Notes: generated by a model not told the origin, from the letters alone. DNA of 64,000 nucleotides from Rhodanobacter sp. OK091 (GCF_900142825.1 NZ_FRCH01000003.1:310001-374000); one strand, 5' to 3'; counted from the first letter of the stretch, positions 1-8,972 are shown. Numbers and translations are program-made.

Positions 1-2
1 TC

Positions 3-593
3 ATCGCCATCACCAGCATCGTCTCGTTCATGGCATTCAAGAACATGCGGTTGATGAACGACCTGATCCTATGGCCGCCGGCGATTACCCGTCAGCGCGA
101 ATACCACCGGCTGGTGACCTACGGGGTCGTGCACGCGGACTTCTCGCATCTGTTCGTCAACATGCTGACGCTGTATTTCTTCGGCCAGGCGATGGAAGGA
201 TTCTTCGCCCGGGCACTGGGCATCTTCGGGTTTGCGCTGTTCTATCTCGGCGGCCTGGTGGTATCGATCCTGCCGACCTATCTGAAGAATCGCGACAACC
301 CGAACTACCGCAGCCTGGGCGCTTCCGGCGCAGTATCGGCCGTGCTGTTCGCGTTCATCCTGCTGGCGCCGTGGGCAACCATCAACGTCTTCTTCGCGAT
401 TCCCATTCCCGCGATCATCTATGCCTTGCTGTACACCGGCTACTCGATCTACATGGACCGGCGCGGGCACGGCAACATCAACCACAGCGCGCATCTGTGG
501 GGTGCGGCGTACGGCGTGGTCTTCACCCTGCTGGTGAACCAGCGGGTATTGCCGCATTTTCTCGACGCGCTGATGCATCCCGGCATGCGATGA
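3..593 (+). CDS. Rhomboid-family intramembrane serine protease (5' partial)
   Basis: Rhomboids cleave transmembrane substrates inside the membrane with a Ser-His dyad. Counting from the in-frame Met at base 30, the protein shows HxxxxHLFVN (residues 35-44), the catalytic GASG motif (Ser99), and a late helix HLWGAAYG whose His155 is the partner base. Several hydrophobic helices surround these motifs. The reading frame is open to the window edge, so the first few residues are probably missing; the Met at 30 lies inside what should be the first membrane helix and is unlikely to be the true start. The stop is TGA at 591-593. The family call is firm; the substrate is unknown. Confidence 0.85.
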   Translation: MAITSIVSFMAFKNMRLMNDLILWPPAITRQREYHRLVTYGVVHADFSHLFVNMLTLYFFGQAMEGFFARALGIFGFALFYLGGLVVSILPTYLKNRDNPNYRSLGASGAVSAVLFAFILLAPWATINVFFAIPIPAIIYALLYTGYSIYMDRRGHGNINHSAHLWGAAYGVVFTLLVNQRVLPHFLDALMHPGMR

Positions 594-725
594 GCCGTCT
601 GTCCATGGCGGAGGCCGCCGTTTCGATGCGCCGATGATGAATGAATCCTGCGGCGATGGGTGCCTGCCGTGGCGCATGCGCGCATACTGGTCCGGTCCCA
701 TCGATCACCGCAGGAGAACGAACGC

Positions 726-1430
726 ATGGCTATGACCCGCAAGTCGGCTGCGAAGAAGTCCGCGGCAAAGAAGGCACCCGCCAAGAAGAAAACGTCTGCG
801 CAGAAAGCAGCCCCACGCAGCGCGACCAAGACGGTGCCGCGCAAGGCGGCAGCGAAGAAGGTCGCCGCCAGGAAACCAGCGACAAAGAAGGCGGCAGTAC
901 GCAAACCCGCGGCGAAGAAGCCTGCGGTGAAAAAGGCGGCTGCGAAGAAAGTGGTGGCGAAAAAGGCCGCGACCGGGAAGCCTGCCGCGAAGAAGGCCGT
1001 CACCAAAAAGCCTGTCGCCAAGAAGGTTGTGGCAAAGAAAGTTGCCGCAAAGAAGACTGCCACGAAAAAAGCCGTCGCGAAGAAGGCCGCAGCCAGCAGG
1101 CCGGTGGCTCCCAAAGCCGTCGTCAAGCGTCCGTCCGGGAAGCCTGCTGCCGCCAGTCCGAGGTCCGCTGTTCGCAAACCCGTACCGGTCATGCCGGTGG
1201 AAGCGCCGATCCAGCACATCAGTCAGGAAGATGCGGTAGCGAAGATCCAGGCGTTGCTGGAAGCCAAGCAGGAGCGGGTCCGGCAAGGGCCGAACTGGCC
1301 GGACGCCGATCAGGCGCATCCGGCCTCGAATGGCGCGGAGTTGCATCCGCCGATATCGGCCGAAGGCGGCGCGGGCGGTGGCCGTGTGCTGGCGCCACAG
1401 CGTGGCGAGCAGAGCAAGCGCAAGGACTGA
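726..1430 (+). CDS. AlgP-like, histone H1-type Lys/Ala-rich DNA-binding protein
   Basis: A 234-residue, very basic protein built mostly of degenerate KKxA / AAKK pentapeptide-like repeats (about residues 5-155). A short non-repetitive C-terminal part follows, with a helix EDAVAKIQALLEAKQERV. This is the architecture of Pseudomonas AlgP/AlgR3 and other bacterial histone H1-like proteins, which bind DNA non-specifically. I start it at ATG 726 because AGGAGA lies about 10 bases upstream; an in-frame upstream ATG at 660 lacks a good site. The low-complexity repeat produces long spurious open frames on both strands. The exact regulatory target cannot be deduced from the sequence. Confidence 0.8.
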   Translation: MAMTRKSAAKKSAAKKAPAKKKTSAQKAAPRSATKTVPRKAAAKKVAARKPATKKAAVRKPAAKKPAVKKAAAKKVVAKKAATGKPAAKKAVTKKPVAKKVVAKKVAAKKTATKKAVAKKAAASRPVAPKAVVKRPSGKPAAASPRSAVRKPVPVMPVEAPIQHISQEDAVAKIQALLEAKQERVRQGPNWPDADQAHPASNGAELHPPISAEGGAGGGRVLAPQRGEQSKRKD

Positions 1431-1584
1431 TCGGCGCTTCCACTCGACAACACTCCTGGGACGATGACTCTTCGGCAATCCCACATGGCTGGCAGGTAAA
1501 TGCCCGTCGGCCATGCCCCGAAAGCTCAGTAGGCGTTCAAGCACGGCGTCCTAGCGTAGTACCGTCACTCAGTGGAGACGGATC

Positions 1585-1983
1585 ATGAAACGCCTGTTGG
1601 CCAGCTTTGCCCTGATCGCCGCCACCGCGGTGTTGTCAGGCTGCTATTACGATCCGGGCTACAGCTACGTGCGCGGCGGCGGTTATAGCGGCGACGCCTA
1701 TTATGGTTACGGTGGCAACGCCTACTATGTGGCGCCGGGCTACTACGACAATTATTACTACGGTAGCGGCTATTACGGCTGCTGCTACGCGCCGGGCGTG
1801 AGCATCGACTACTACAGTGGCCCGCGCTATCGCTACTATGGCGGCGGTGGTTACCACGGCGGTTACCACGGATATGGTGGCGGCTACCACGGTGGCGACC
1901 ACCGAGGCCACGATGGTTGGCATCAATCGTCCGGCGGGAGTGGTCGTCGCGGCGATACCCGCCGCCATGATGATCATCATTGA
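1585..1983 (+). CDS. Gly/Tyr/His-rich putative lipoprotein, function unknown
   Basis: A 132-residue protein with a lipoprotein signal peptide: MKRLL, a hydrophobic stretch, then lipobox LSGC with Cys at residue 20. The mature part is almost entirely Gly, Tyr and Ser with GYHGG-type repeats, and ends in a His/Asp-rich tail. GGAGACGG sits just before the start codon. Such Gly/Tyr-rich sequences are usually disordered surface or periplasmic proteins; the His-rich tail could bind metal, but that is inference. I do not recognise a named family. Confidence 0.7.
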   Translation: MKRLLASFALIAATAVLSGCYYDPGYSYVRGGGYSGDAYYGYGGNAYYVAPGYYDNYYYGSGYYGCCYAPGVSIDYYSGPRYRYYGGGGYHGGYHGYGGGYHGGDHRGHDGWHQSSGGSGRRGDTRRHDDHH

Positions 1984-2024
1984 GCATCGCTGAGTATCGC
2001 TGACACTTCGGGCACAATCGCGGG

Positions 2025-3098
2025 ATGTCCCGATTCCGCTTCGTGCCCTTGCGCATTCGCTTTCCAAGGCCCATCGTCATCGTGGCGATGGGCCTTGTGC
2101 TGTGTGCGTGCGGCAGCTTGCGTTACTACGCGCAGGCGGCGCGCGGGCAGGGCGAGCTGATCGTTCACCGCCGCGCACTGAATGAGCTGGTGCGCGATCC
2201 AGCTACCGATCCGAAGCTCGCCGCGCGTTTGCAACTGGCCCAGCAAGCACGCCAGTTCGCTTCGCAGCGACTGGCGCTGCCGGACAATCGCAGCTATACC
2301 GGCTACGTCGAACTGCATCGGCGTTACGTAGTGTGGAATGTGTTTGCCGCACCGCGCTATTCGGTGAAGGCGGTGCCGCAGTGTTTCCCGATCGCCGGAT
2401 GCGTAGCCTACCGAGGCTGGTTTAGCGAGGTCGATGCCAAGACAGATGCAGCGCGGCTGCAGGCGCGTGGCGATGATGTCTGGGTCGGCGGCGTGCCGGC
2501 GTATTCCACCCTGGGCTGGTTCGCCGACCCGATCCTCTCCAGCATGCTGCGCTGGGACGACGACGAACTGGACGGCACGATCTTCCACGAGCTGGCGCAC
2601 CAGCTGATCTACGTGAAAGGCGACACGGCGTTCAACGAGTCCTTCGCCACCTTCGTGCAGACGGAGGGCTTGCGCGAGTGGCGGCAGTCACGCGGCCTGC
2701 CGCCGCAGGACGATCGCATGCAGACGATGGAGGCCGGATTCACCCGATTGGTGCTGGACTTGCGCGAACGCCTGAAAACGCTCTATGCCAGCGGCGTGGA
2801 CGAGCCGGCAATGGCAGCCGGCAAGCAGCGTGAGATCGAGGCGTTCCGTACGCGCTACTCGCAGTGGCGCGAGCGCTGCTGGCCGCAAGATCACCGTTAC
2901 GACAGCTGGGTTGCGCAACCGATCAACAACGCGCGGCTGCTGCCGTTTGGCCTGTACGAACAGTGGACGCCGGCGTTCGCGGTGCTGTTCCAGCGAGCGG
3001 AACGCCAATGGCCGGCGTTTTACGCCAGCGTGCGCGAGCTGGCGCGCAAACCGGAAGCACAGCGCGAGAAATCGCTGCAGGCGCTGGTTGACCCGTGA
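2025..3098 (+). CDS. Predicted zinc aminopeptidase, lipoprotein
   Basis: A 357-residue protein resembling the putative aminopeptidase family of COG4324. It has a basic N-terminus, a hydrophobic stretch ending in a lipobox-like LCAC-G with Cys29, and a zinc-protease motif HELAH at 188-192. A second glutamate, in NESFA at about 205, probably completes the HExxH...E zinc site. Residues 90-130 hold the conserved-looking YVELHRRYVVWNV region. It is convergent with the cytochrome gene that follows. The length fits the family. Activity as an aminopeptidase is known only by family assignment; the physiological substrate is unknown. Confidence 0.75.
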   Translation: MSRFRFVPLRIRFPRPIVIVAMGLVLCACGSLRYYAQAARGQGELIVHRRALNELVRDPATDPKLAARLQLAQQARQFASQRLALPDNRSYTGYVELHRRYVVWNVFAAPRYSVKAVPQCFPIAGCVAYRGWFSEVDAKTDAARLQARGDDVWVGGVPAYSTLGWFADPILSSMLRWDDDELDGTIFHELAHQLIYVKGDTAFNESFATFVQTEGLREWRQSRGLPPQDDRMQTMEAGFTRLVLDLRERLKTLYASGVDEPAMAAGKQREIEAFRTRYSQWRERCWPQDHRYDSWVAQPINNARLLPFGLYEQWTPAFAVLFQRAERQWPAFYASVRELARKPEAQREKSLQALVDP

Positions 3099-3144
3099 GA
3101 TGACTCCGAAGGCCGATAATCGCCGCTGAGCCGCTGGCCTGGCG

Positions 3145-3969
3145 TCAATGGGCGGCCTTGTGCTTGGCCATATGCCGCAGGTAGGCGAGCACGGCGTCGA
3201 GATCGGCGTCGGATAGTGCCTTCGCGTCGAATCCTTGCATCTTCGCCTGCGGCCATTGCCGCAATGACTGCGGATTGCGGATGAAGGCGCGCAGCAGATC
3301 GGCACGCAGATATTCGGTGGGATTGTGCGGGAGGTTCAAGTCCGGTCCGAGTCTCGCGTCGCCCTCGCCGTTGAGCGTGTGACAGGCGAAACAAGTGTGC
3401 TGGAACACCACGAAGCCGCGCTGCACCTGATTGTTCGCAGGCAATGATGGATCGGGCAGGATCGCAGGGAAGCGCGCGGCCACGCCACCCAGCTTGCGGA
3501 TCGTTGCCAGCTGGTACGGCCATTGTTCCGGATTCACATGGGCGGCCTGCGGCTGGGTCCACACGATGTAGAACGGCCCGGCGTGGCCATGGCCCTTGTC
3601 CAACGCAGGCCACGGTTGTGCCGGGTCCTCGATCGCTAGCCACGCTTCGCTGCCCTGTTTGTTCAACAGCAATGCGGCGGGAATCTCGGCCGCAAAACCA
3701 TCGCCAGCGACGAACTGCAGGTGATCGCTGGTGTCGATGCCCTCGAGCAGTGCGGTCAGTGGCACCGCGCGGTAGTGCATCGTGCGATGGAACGCGACAT
3801 CTCCGGGCACGTCGATCGTGCGCACGTCGTGGCGTTTCAGCAGGGCTTCGGTACGGTAAGTGGTGACACCGCGGCCGAGGTCTACCTTCAGCTCGGCGGC
3901 CTGCACGGGCAGGATCATGCTCATGAAGATCAGGCACAGCGTGAGCAGGTAAAGGACGAGCAACTTCAT
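3145..3969 (-). CDS. Periplasmic c-type cytochrome with an N-terminal extra domain
   Basis: A 274-residue exported protein. Residues 1-24 form a signal peptide ending VQAA. Residues 26 to about 170 form a domain that resembles the molybdopterin-oxidoreductase-like fold without an obvious cofactor cysteine. The C-terminal third is a class I cytochrome c domain with haem motif CFACH (193-197) and a plausible axial Met244 in KMQGF. An upstream in-frame Met (base 4068) would place 33 non-signal residues first, so I start at 3969. It probably carries electrons in the periplasm. The partner is not evident from the neighbours. Confidence 0.75.
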   Translation of the reverse strand: MKLLVLYLLTLCLIFMSMILPVQAAELKVDLGRGVTTYRTEALLKRHDVRTIDVPGDVAFHRTMHYRAVPLTALLEGIDTSDHLQFVAGDGFAAEIPAALLLNKQGSEAWLAIEDPAQPWPALDKGHGHAGPFYIVWTQPQAAHVNPEQWPYQLATIRKLGGVAARFPAILPDPSLPANNQVQRGFVVFQHTCFACHTLNGEGDARLGPDLNLPHNPTEYLRADLLRAFIRNPQSLRQWPQAKMQGFDAKALSDADLDAVLAYLRHMAKHKAAH

Positions 3970-4083
3970 GGCGGGTTCCGGCGAAGACGTAAATAAATTG
4001 TAAGGGCCGCCGCGGCGATGACGTGCATTCCCGTGATCGTCCAGCGAGCCTGTCGGAGAGCTGAACAAATCACAGCCTGCATG

Positions 4084-4110
4084 TTGAACTCACGCCGCGC
4101 TGGCTACACT
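4084..4110 (+). promoter_or_regulatory. Candidate sigma70 promoter of the small RNA
   Basis: TTGAAC (4084-4089) and TACACT (4105-4110) are separated by 15 bases. This is a short but usable spacer, with TG just upstream of the -10. It would start transcription near 4117, which places all four hairpins and the terminator of the small RNA downstream. Confidence 0.4.
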
Positions 4111-4116
4111 AAGCAC

Positions 4117-4243
4117 ATGTATCGCCGTGATGGCGACAGGAAGTGGCACAGTACATCGTGTCACTGAGGGGCTGGCCTTACCTCCCCTGGAGGCCACCTG
4201 ACAAACTCCATCCGTCCTCCCCTGGCGGATGGAGTTTTTTTTT
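4117..4243 (+). ncRNA. Probable trans-acting small RNA with C-rich loops (sX13-like)
   Basis: About 127 bases with no convincing reading frame, lying between the divergent cytochrome gene and pncB. Four hairpins follow one another. They are TCGCC/GGCGA (4122-4136), AGTGGCAC/GTGTCACT (4142-4165), TGGCCT/AGGCCA (4173-4196), and the 12-bp terminator stem (4203-4237). The loops of the last two share the identical ten bases CCTCCCCTGG (4181-4190 and 4216-4225). C-rich loops on short stems, about 115-130 bases long, are the hallmark I recall for sX13 of Xanthomonas, which pairs with G-rich ribosome binding sites. Homology to sX13 is inference; it could instead be a pncB leader, but the strong terminator 88 bases before pncB argues against that. 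Confidence 0.55.
4203..4243 (+). terminator. Strong intrinsic terminator
   Basis: A perfect 12-bp stem pairs 4203-4214 with 4226-4237 around an 11-base loop. A run of nine T starts at 4235. It ends the small RNA upstream of pncB. Confidence 0.9.
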
Positions 4244-4330
4244 GCGCGAAACCGTCAGCAGTTCGTGTGGAATGCGCTTCGACATGGATAATGGCTCACG
4301 CGCACCTCTACTATCGCGCCTGGGCCACTG

Positions 4331-5518
4331 ATGATCATCGATTCGCTGCTCGATACCGACCTGTACAAATTCTCGATGATGCAGGTGGTGCTGCACCAGT
4401 ATCCGGCCGCCCAGGTCGAGTACCGCTTCAAGTGCCGCAACCCGGGCATCGATCTGGTGCCGTACATCGAGGAGATCCGCGCCGAACTGGCCGCGCTGTG
4501 CCAGCTGCGCTTCGCAGCGGACGAACTGGACTATCTGCGCGGCTGGCGCTTCATCAAGAGCGACTTCGTCGATTTCCTGGGGCTGTTCCAGCTCAATGAG
4601 AAGTACGTCGAGATCGCACCGGCCGCGGCGGGCAACGGCGAGATCGAGATCCGCATCCGCGGGCCTTGGCTGCATACGATCCTGTTCGAAGTGCCGCTGC
4701 TGGCCATCATCAACGAAGTGTATTTCCGCCATACCAGCACCGGTCTCGATCTGGCCGAAGGCAGGCGGCGGCTGCAGGCGAAGATGGCGTTGTTGCGCGA
4801 TGCGCCGGATTACGCCGGCTGCAAGATCGCCGATTACGGTACGCGCCGGCGCTACTCACGGGTGTGGCAGCGCGAAGTGGTAACCGAGCTGCGTGACGGA
4901 CTGGGCGCACAGCTGGCCGGCACCAGCAATGTATGGCTGGCACGCCAGCTCAACCTGACTCCACTGGGCACGCTGGCGCACGAATACCTGCAAGCGCATC
5001 AGGCGCTCGGCCCGCGCCTGCGCGATTCGCAGGTGGCGGCGCTGGAAGCATGGGCGAAGGAATACCGTGGCGATCTCGGCATCGCCTTGTCCGATGTCTA
5101 CGGACTCGACGCGTTCCTGCGCGATTTCGACATGTACTTCTGCAAGCTGTTCGACGGTACCCGCCACGATTCCGGTGACCCGTTCGCGTGGGGCGACAAG
5201 GTGCTGGCGCATTACCGCGCGAACCGGGTCGATCCGCGCAGCAAGGTGCTGGTGTTCAGCGACGGCCTCGATATTCCGAAGGTGATGCAGCTGTATGCCT
5301 ATTTCCGCGACCGCTGCCAGCTTGCGTTCGGTGTCGGCACCAACCTGACGAACGATGTGGGGCCGACGCCGCTGCAGATCGTGATCAAGATGATCCGCTG
5401 CAACGGCCAGCCGGTGGCCAAGCTCAGCGACTCGGCGGGCAAGAACATGTGCGAGGACACGGCGTACGTGGCCTATCTGCGCCAGGTATTCCAGATACCT
5501 GCGACGCAGGGGCTTTAG
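4331..5518 (+). CDS. pncB: Nicotinate phosphoribosyltransferase
   Basis: A 395-residue cytosolic enzyme of the Preiss-Handler NAD salvage route; it joins nicotinate to PRPP, with ATP use, to give nicotinate mononucleotide. It begins with the family signature [13 protein letters not shown] and contains the substrate-binding [17 protein letters not shown] segment and the C-terminal GVGTNLTND phosphate-binding segment. Length matches bacterial PncB. It follows the small RNA terminator and is convergent with metQ, so it looks monocistronic. A second NAD-recycling gene, pncC, lies near 60 kb. Confidence 0.95.
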   Translation: MIIDSLLDTDLYKFSMMQVVLHQYPAAQVEYRFKCRNPGIDLVPYIEEIRAELAALCQLRFAADELDYLRGWRFIKSDFVDFLGLFQLNEKYVEIAPAAAGNGEIEIRIRGPWLHTILFEVPLLAIINEVYFRHTSTGLDLAEGRRRLQAKMALLRDAPDYAGCKIADYGTRRRYSRVWQREVVTELRDGLGAQLAGTSNVWLARQLNLTPLGTLAHEYLQAHQALGPRLRDSQVAALEAWAKEYRGDLGIALSDVYGLDAFLRDFDMYFCKLFDGTRHDSGDPFAWGDKVLAHYRANRVDPRSKVLVFSDGLDIPKVMQLYAYFRDRCQLAFGVGTNLTNDVGPTPLQIVIKMIRCNGQPVAKLSDSAGKNMCEDTAYVAYLRQVFQIPATQGL

Positions 5519-5548
5519 TTCGTTCGTTCTCTGGGAAGCCAGCGGCGC

Positions 5549-6340
5549 TCAGAAAGCCGGCAACACGGCGCCGCGGTACTTCTGCTCGATGAATGCCTTG
5601 ATCTCCGGGCCGTTCAGCACCTTGGACAGCTTCTGCACGCGCGGGTCGTTCTGGTTGTCGAGGCGGCCGACCAGATAGTTCACGTAGGGCGAGTTGCCGT
5701 CTTCGATCAGCAGTGCGTCCTTGGTGGGGTTCAGGCCGGCCGCCAGCGCGTAGTTGGTATTGATCAACGCCAGGTCCACCTCGTCCAGCGTACGCGGCAG
5801 CATCGCGGCCTCCAGTTCGCGGAACTGCAGATGCTTCGGGTTCGCCGCGATGTCCTTCGGCGTGGACAGCTCGTTGTTCGGGTCTTTCAGCGTAATCAGG
5901 CCGTGCTTCGCCAACAGCAGCAGCGCGCGGCCGCCGTTGCTGGCATCGTTCGGGATGGTCACGCTGGCGCCGTCGGGCAGCTGATCGATGCTTTTGAATT
6001 TGTGCGAATACGCACCGAACGGCTCGATGTGCACACCGGTAATGGTGACGAGATGGGCGCTGTGCTCTCGGTTGAACGTGTCCAGGAAGGGCTTGGTCTG
6101 GAAATAGTTCAGGTCGATGTTCTTCTCGACCAGTTGCGTGTTCGGCTGCACGTAGTCGGCGAACACTTTGATCTGCAGATCCACGCCTTCCTTCGCCAGC
6201 AGAGGCTTGGCCTGCTTGAGGATTTCGGCATGCGGAATCGCGGTGGCAGCCACGCGAAGCGTCTGGCCATCCTCCTTCGGCGCGGAACAGCCCGTGAGCA
6301 AGAGCAGGGTCAGGGCTGTGGCGGCAAACAGCAGTCTCAT
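5549..6340 (-). CDS. metQ: D-/L-methionine-binding lipoprotein of the MetNIQ importer
   Basis: A 263-residue substrate-binding protein anchored by a lipid: signal MRLLFAATAL and lipobox LLTGC with Cys18. The mature domain has the NlpA/MetQ hallmarks FADYVQPN, LNYFQTKPFLD and LINTNYALAAGLNPTKDAL. It delivers methionine to the MetI/MetN transporter. It lies downstream of metI on the same strand, but 246 bases away, a gap that contains a degenerate copy of its own start. I see neither a SAM riboswitch nor a recognisable MetJ box ahead of the cluster. Confidence 0.95.
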   Translation of the reverse strand: MRLLFAATALTLLLLTGCSAPKEDGQTLRVAATAIPHAEILKQAKPLLAKEGVDLQIKVFADYVQPNTQLVEKNIDLNYFQTKPFLDTFNREHSAHLVTITGVHIEPFGAYSHKFKSIDQLPDGASVTIPNDASNGGRALLLLAKHGLITLKDPNNELSTPKDIAANPKHLQFRELEAAMLPRTLDEVDLALINTNYALAAGLNPTKDALLIEDGNSPYVNYLVGRLDNQNDPRVQKLSKVLNGPEIKAFIEQKYRGAVLPAF

Positions 6341-6441
6341 GATGAATATTCGCTTGTGCGGTGCACAATGATAAGCCGTCTATACCGCCAAACACAAACC
6401 GATGGGCTCAACCTGATGGGACAGGCGTTGCCAGCAATGCC

Positions 6442-6519
6442 TCACGCTTTCGGTGCGGCATAGCCTGCCAGCAGGAGCAGGGCCAGGACGGAGGCGACAG
6501 CGGCAAGCAGCAAACTCAT
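6442..6519 (-). pseudogene. Remnant of a duplicated metQ 5' end (25 codons)
   Basis: An open frame of 25 codons between metI and metQ. It encodes a signal-peptide-like stretch, starting MSLLLAAVAS and ending LLAGYAAPKA, that aligns with the start of MetQ (MRLLFAATAL...LLTGCSAPKE). The lipobox cysteine has become Tyr and a stop follows. About 60 bases upstream of each ATG there is also a matching 24-base block, TTTGCGTTCGGCGG against TTTGTGTTTGGCGG and onward, with 18 of 24 identical. The simplest reading is a tandem duplication of metQ whose first copy has been deleted to a stub. A functional short leader peptide is possible. Confidence 0.55.
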
Positions 6520-6538
6520 GGCGGCGATTTCTCATATA

Positions 6539-6558
6539 CGGCCAACAAAGGTTGGCCG
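6539..6558 (-). other. Hairpin downstream of metI
   Basis: CGGCCAAC and GTTGGCCG form a perfect 8-bp stem with a 4-base loop, 29 bases after the metI stop. No T-run follows on the minus strand, so it may stabilise or process the metNI message rather than terminate it. Confidence 0.45.
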
Positions 6559-6586
6559 CGGACACCGCCGAACGCAAATAACCAAA

Positions 6587-7264
6587 TCAGCTTCGCTTAT
6601 AACGAGTCACGATGCGATCGCCGATCATCTGCAGCAGCTGCACCAGAACGATCAATAGCGCCACGGTGACCAGCATGTAGTCGGACTTGTAGCTGAGGTA
6701 GCCGTAGCGATAGGCGAGGTCGCCGAGGCCACCGGAGCCGATCGCGCCGCCCATGGCGGTGTAGCCGACCAGGGCGATTGCGGTGACCGTGACGCCGGCG
6801 AACAGGCCGCCGCGAGCCTCGGGCAGCAGCACATGGCGCACGATCTGCCACAAGCTGGCGCCCATCGCCTGGCTGGCCTCGATCACGCCCTGCTGCACTT
6901 CACGCAGCGCGGTTTCCACCAGCCGTGCGAAGAACGGCGCGGCGCCGATCACCAGCGGCGGAATCGCACCGCGGATGCCGAGCTTGGTGCCGACCAGGAA
7001 ATACGTCACCGGCATCAACACGATCATCAAGATGATGAATGGCACCGAGCGCAGGATGTTCACCAGCAGCGAGGTGACCGCATAGAGCTTGGGCATCGGA
7101 CGCAGCTGGCCCTTGCCGGTGAGGTACAGCAGCACGCCCAGCGGCAGGCCGATCAGGATGGTGAGCAGCAGCGAGCCGCCAAGCATCAGCAAGGTGTCGA
7201 TACAGGCGTGGCCGATCTCGCCCCAGTCGTCGATGTTGGGAAACAGCGTTTGCAGCATGTTCAT
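6587..7264 (-). CDS. metI: Methionine ABC transporter permease
   Basis: A 225-residue inner membrane permease with five predicted helices, the usual size for MetI. The cytoplasmic coupling loop [20 protein letters not shown] at about 129-148 is the EAA motif that docks on MetN. Its ATG (7264-7262) overlaps the metN stop as ATGA, implying translational coupling. An upstream extension of the same frame inside metN is a shadow. Confidence 0.93.
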   Translation of the reverse strand: MNMLQTLFPNIDDWGEIGHACIDTLLMLGGSLLLTILIGLPLGVLLYLTGKGQLRPMPKLYAVTSLLVNILRSVPFIILMIVLMPVTYFLVGTKLGIRGAIPPLVIGAAPFFARLVETALREVQQGVIEASQAMGASLWQIVRHVLLPEARGGLFAGVTVTAIALVGYTAMGGAIGSGGLGDLAYRYGYLSYKSDYMLVTVALLIVLVQLLQMIGDRIVTRYKRS

Positions 7265-8271
7265 CGGCTCAACTCCTCGATCTCGATGCCGGCCTCGCGC
7301 AGCGCCACCAGGGCGGTATCCACGCCGGCGCCTTGCATCGCCAGGGTGAGCTGGCCATAAGGCAGGTCCTTGATGCGGTCGATGCGGCCGGCGAGGATAT
7401 TGAAGTCGATGCCGGTCTCGCGCGCGACCCGACCCAGTGCCGGGGTCAACGTGGTATCGCCGCGGAAGCTCAACCGCAGGATGCGTCCAGGTACCTGCGC
7501 GAACGGCGCCAGTTCGCTCGCCGCTTCCTCGGGTAATGCCTCGTTGACGAAGCGCTTGGTGGTGGCGTGTTGCGGATGCAGGAACACATCGGCCACCGCG
7601 CCACGCTCCACGATCACGCCGGCATCCAGTACCGCCACTCGATCGCAGACGCGCCGTACCACGTCCATCTCGTGGGTGATCAGCACGATGGTGAGCTTCA
7701 GTTCGCGGTTGATCTCGGCCAGCAGATCGAGCACCGAGGCAGTGGTCTGCGGGTCGAGTGCGCTGGTGGCCTCGTCGCACAGCAGGATCGAGGGCCGGTT
7801 GGCCAGCGCGCGGGCAATGCCGACGCGTTGCTTCTGGCCGCCGGAAAGCTGCGACGGATACTTGTTGGCGTGCGCAGTGAGCCCGACCCTTGCCAGCAGT
7901 TCGTCGACACGGGCACGCAGGACGGCCGGGTCGCGTTCGCCCGCCAGCCGCATCGGGAACGCGACGTTGTCCGCCACGGTTTGCGATGCGAGCAGGTTGA
8001 AGTGCTGGAAGATCATGCCGATTTTGCGCCGCTGCGCGCGCAGCGCCGGTTCGGCCAGCGCGGTCATCTCGACGTCATTGATGAAGATGCTGCCGCCGCT
8101 GGGCCGTTCGAGCAGGTTGATCAGCCGTATAAGCGTCGATTTACCGGCGCCGGACAGACCGATGATGCCGAACACCTCGCCATCGGCAATCTCGAGGCTG
8201 AAGGGTTGCAGCGCGGGAATGTCCCTGCCGTCGACACGGTAGGACTTGTGGACATCGACAAAGCGGATCAC
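7261..8271 (-). CDS. metN: Methionine ABC transporter ATP-binding protein
   Basis: A 336-residue ATPase: Walker [10 protein letters not shown] (38-46), signature LSGGQ (142-146), Walker B ILLCDE (162-167). A C-terminal NIL/ACT-like domain (about 260-336) is known in MetN to bind methionine and shut off transport. First gene of the metN-metI-(remnant)-metQ set, divergent from the glutathione peroxidase gene across about 100 bases that must hold both promoters. Confidence 0.95.
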   Translation of the reverse strand: MIRFVDVHKSYRVDGRDIPALQPFSLEIADGEVFGIIGLSGAGKSTLIRLINLLERPSGGSIFINDVEMTALAEPALRAQRRKIGMIFQHFNLLASQTVADNVAFPMRLAGERDPAVLRARVDELLARVGLTAHANKYPSQLSGGQKQRVGIARALANRPSILLCDEATSALDPQTTASVLDLLAEINRELKLTIVLITHEMDVVRRVCDRVAVLDAGVIVERGAVADVFLHPQHATTKRFVNEALPEEAASELAPFAQVPGRILRLSFRGDTTLTPALGRVARETGIDFNILAGRIDRIKDLPYGQLTLAMQGAGVDTALVALREAGIEIEELSR

Positions 8272-8371
8272 GACGGACCTTGGCCTGCGGCTGGGAGCGC
8301 CATTCTATGCCACGGGCGTCACGCGCAATGGCGTAGACTGCCTGATTGATCCAATCAGAGGGAGTCCGGCC

Positions 8372-8857
8372 ATGTCCAGTGTCTACGATTTCAGCGCCCG
8401 CGATATCGACGGCAATCAGCGCTCGCTCGCCGAATGGCGCGGCAAGACCCTGCTGATCGTCAACGTTGCGTCCAAGTGCGGTTTCACCCCGCAATACAAG
8501 GGGCTGGAGACGTTGTGGCAGGATCAGCGCGATCGTGGGCTGGTGGTGCTGGGCTTTCCGTGCGACCAGTTCGGCCATCAGGAGCCGGGCGATGAGATCG
8601 AGATCAAGACGTTCTGCAGCACGCAATACGACGTGACTTTCCCGATGTTCGCCAAGATCGAGGTGAACGGCGAACAGGCCGATCCGCTTTACAAGTGGCT
8701 GAAGAGCGAGGGCAAGGGCATCCTGGGCAGCGAGTCGATCAAGTGGAACTTCACCAAGTTCCTGGTCGACGCGGACGGCCAGGTGGTGAAGCGCTACGCC
8801 TCCACCGATACGCCGGAGAAGATCGGCAAGGACACGCTGGTGCGGTTGGGCGGTTGA
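8372..8857 (+). CDS. Glutathione peroxidase-like thiol peroxidase (Cys type)
   Basis: A 161-residue cytosolic peroxidase that reduces hydroperoxides with thioredoxin or glutathione. The active-site block NVASKCGFTPQYKGLE carries Cys36 where the animal enzymes have selenocysteine. GFPCDQFGHQEPG and WNFTKFLVD supply the conserved Gln, Trp and Asn of the catalytic tetrad region. I start at ATG 8372 after GAGGGAG; upstream in-frame codons encode no family sequence. It is divergent from metN. Confidence 0.93.
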   Translation: MSSVYDFSARDIDGNQRSLAEWRGKTLLIVNVASKCGFTPQYKGLETLWQDQRDRGLVVLGFPCDQFGHQEPGDEIEIKTFCSTQYDVTFPMFAKIEVNGEQADPLYKWLKSEGKGILGSESIKWNFTKFLVDADGQVVKRYASTDTPEKIGKDTLVRLGG

Positions 8858-8972
8858 GGGGTAGGCGATCGCCAACTCCGCCGCGCCCGGAGGCGTTTTG
8901 CCGTGTTCTGGTAACCTTGCGCGTTCGTGTCGGCACCTGGCCGGCGGACTTGAACCTATTCGCGAGATCCAC

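Noticed and set aside
449-1588. Long open frames on both strands across the Lys/Ala repeat gene
   Set aside because: They arise from the AAG/GCC-rich repeat and have no ribosome site or recognisable protein; the + frame from 726 gives the AlgP-like protein.
8272-8371. Search for a SAM riboswitch or MetJ box before metN
   Set aside because: The 100-base gap shows neither a riboswitch core nor a tandem AGACGTCT-like box.
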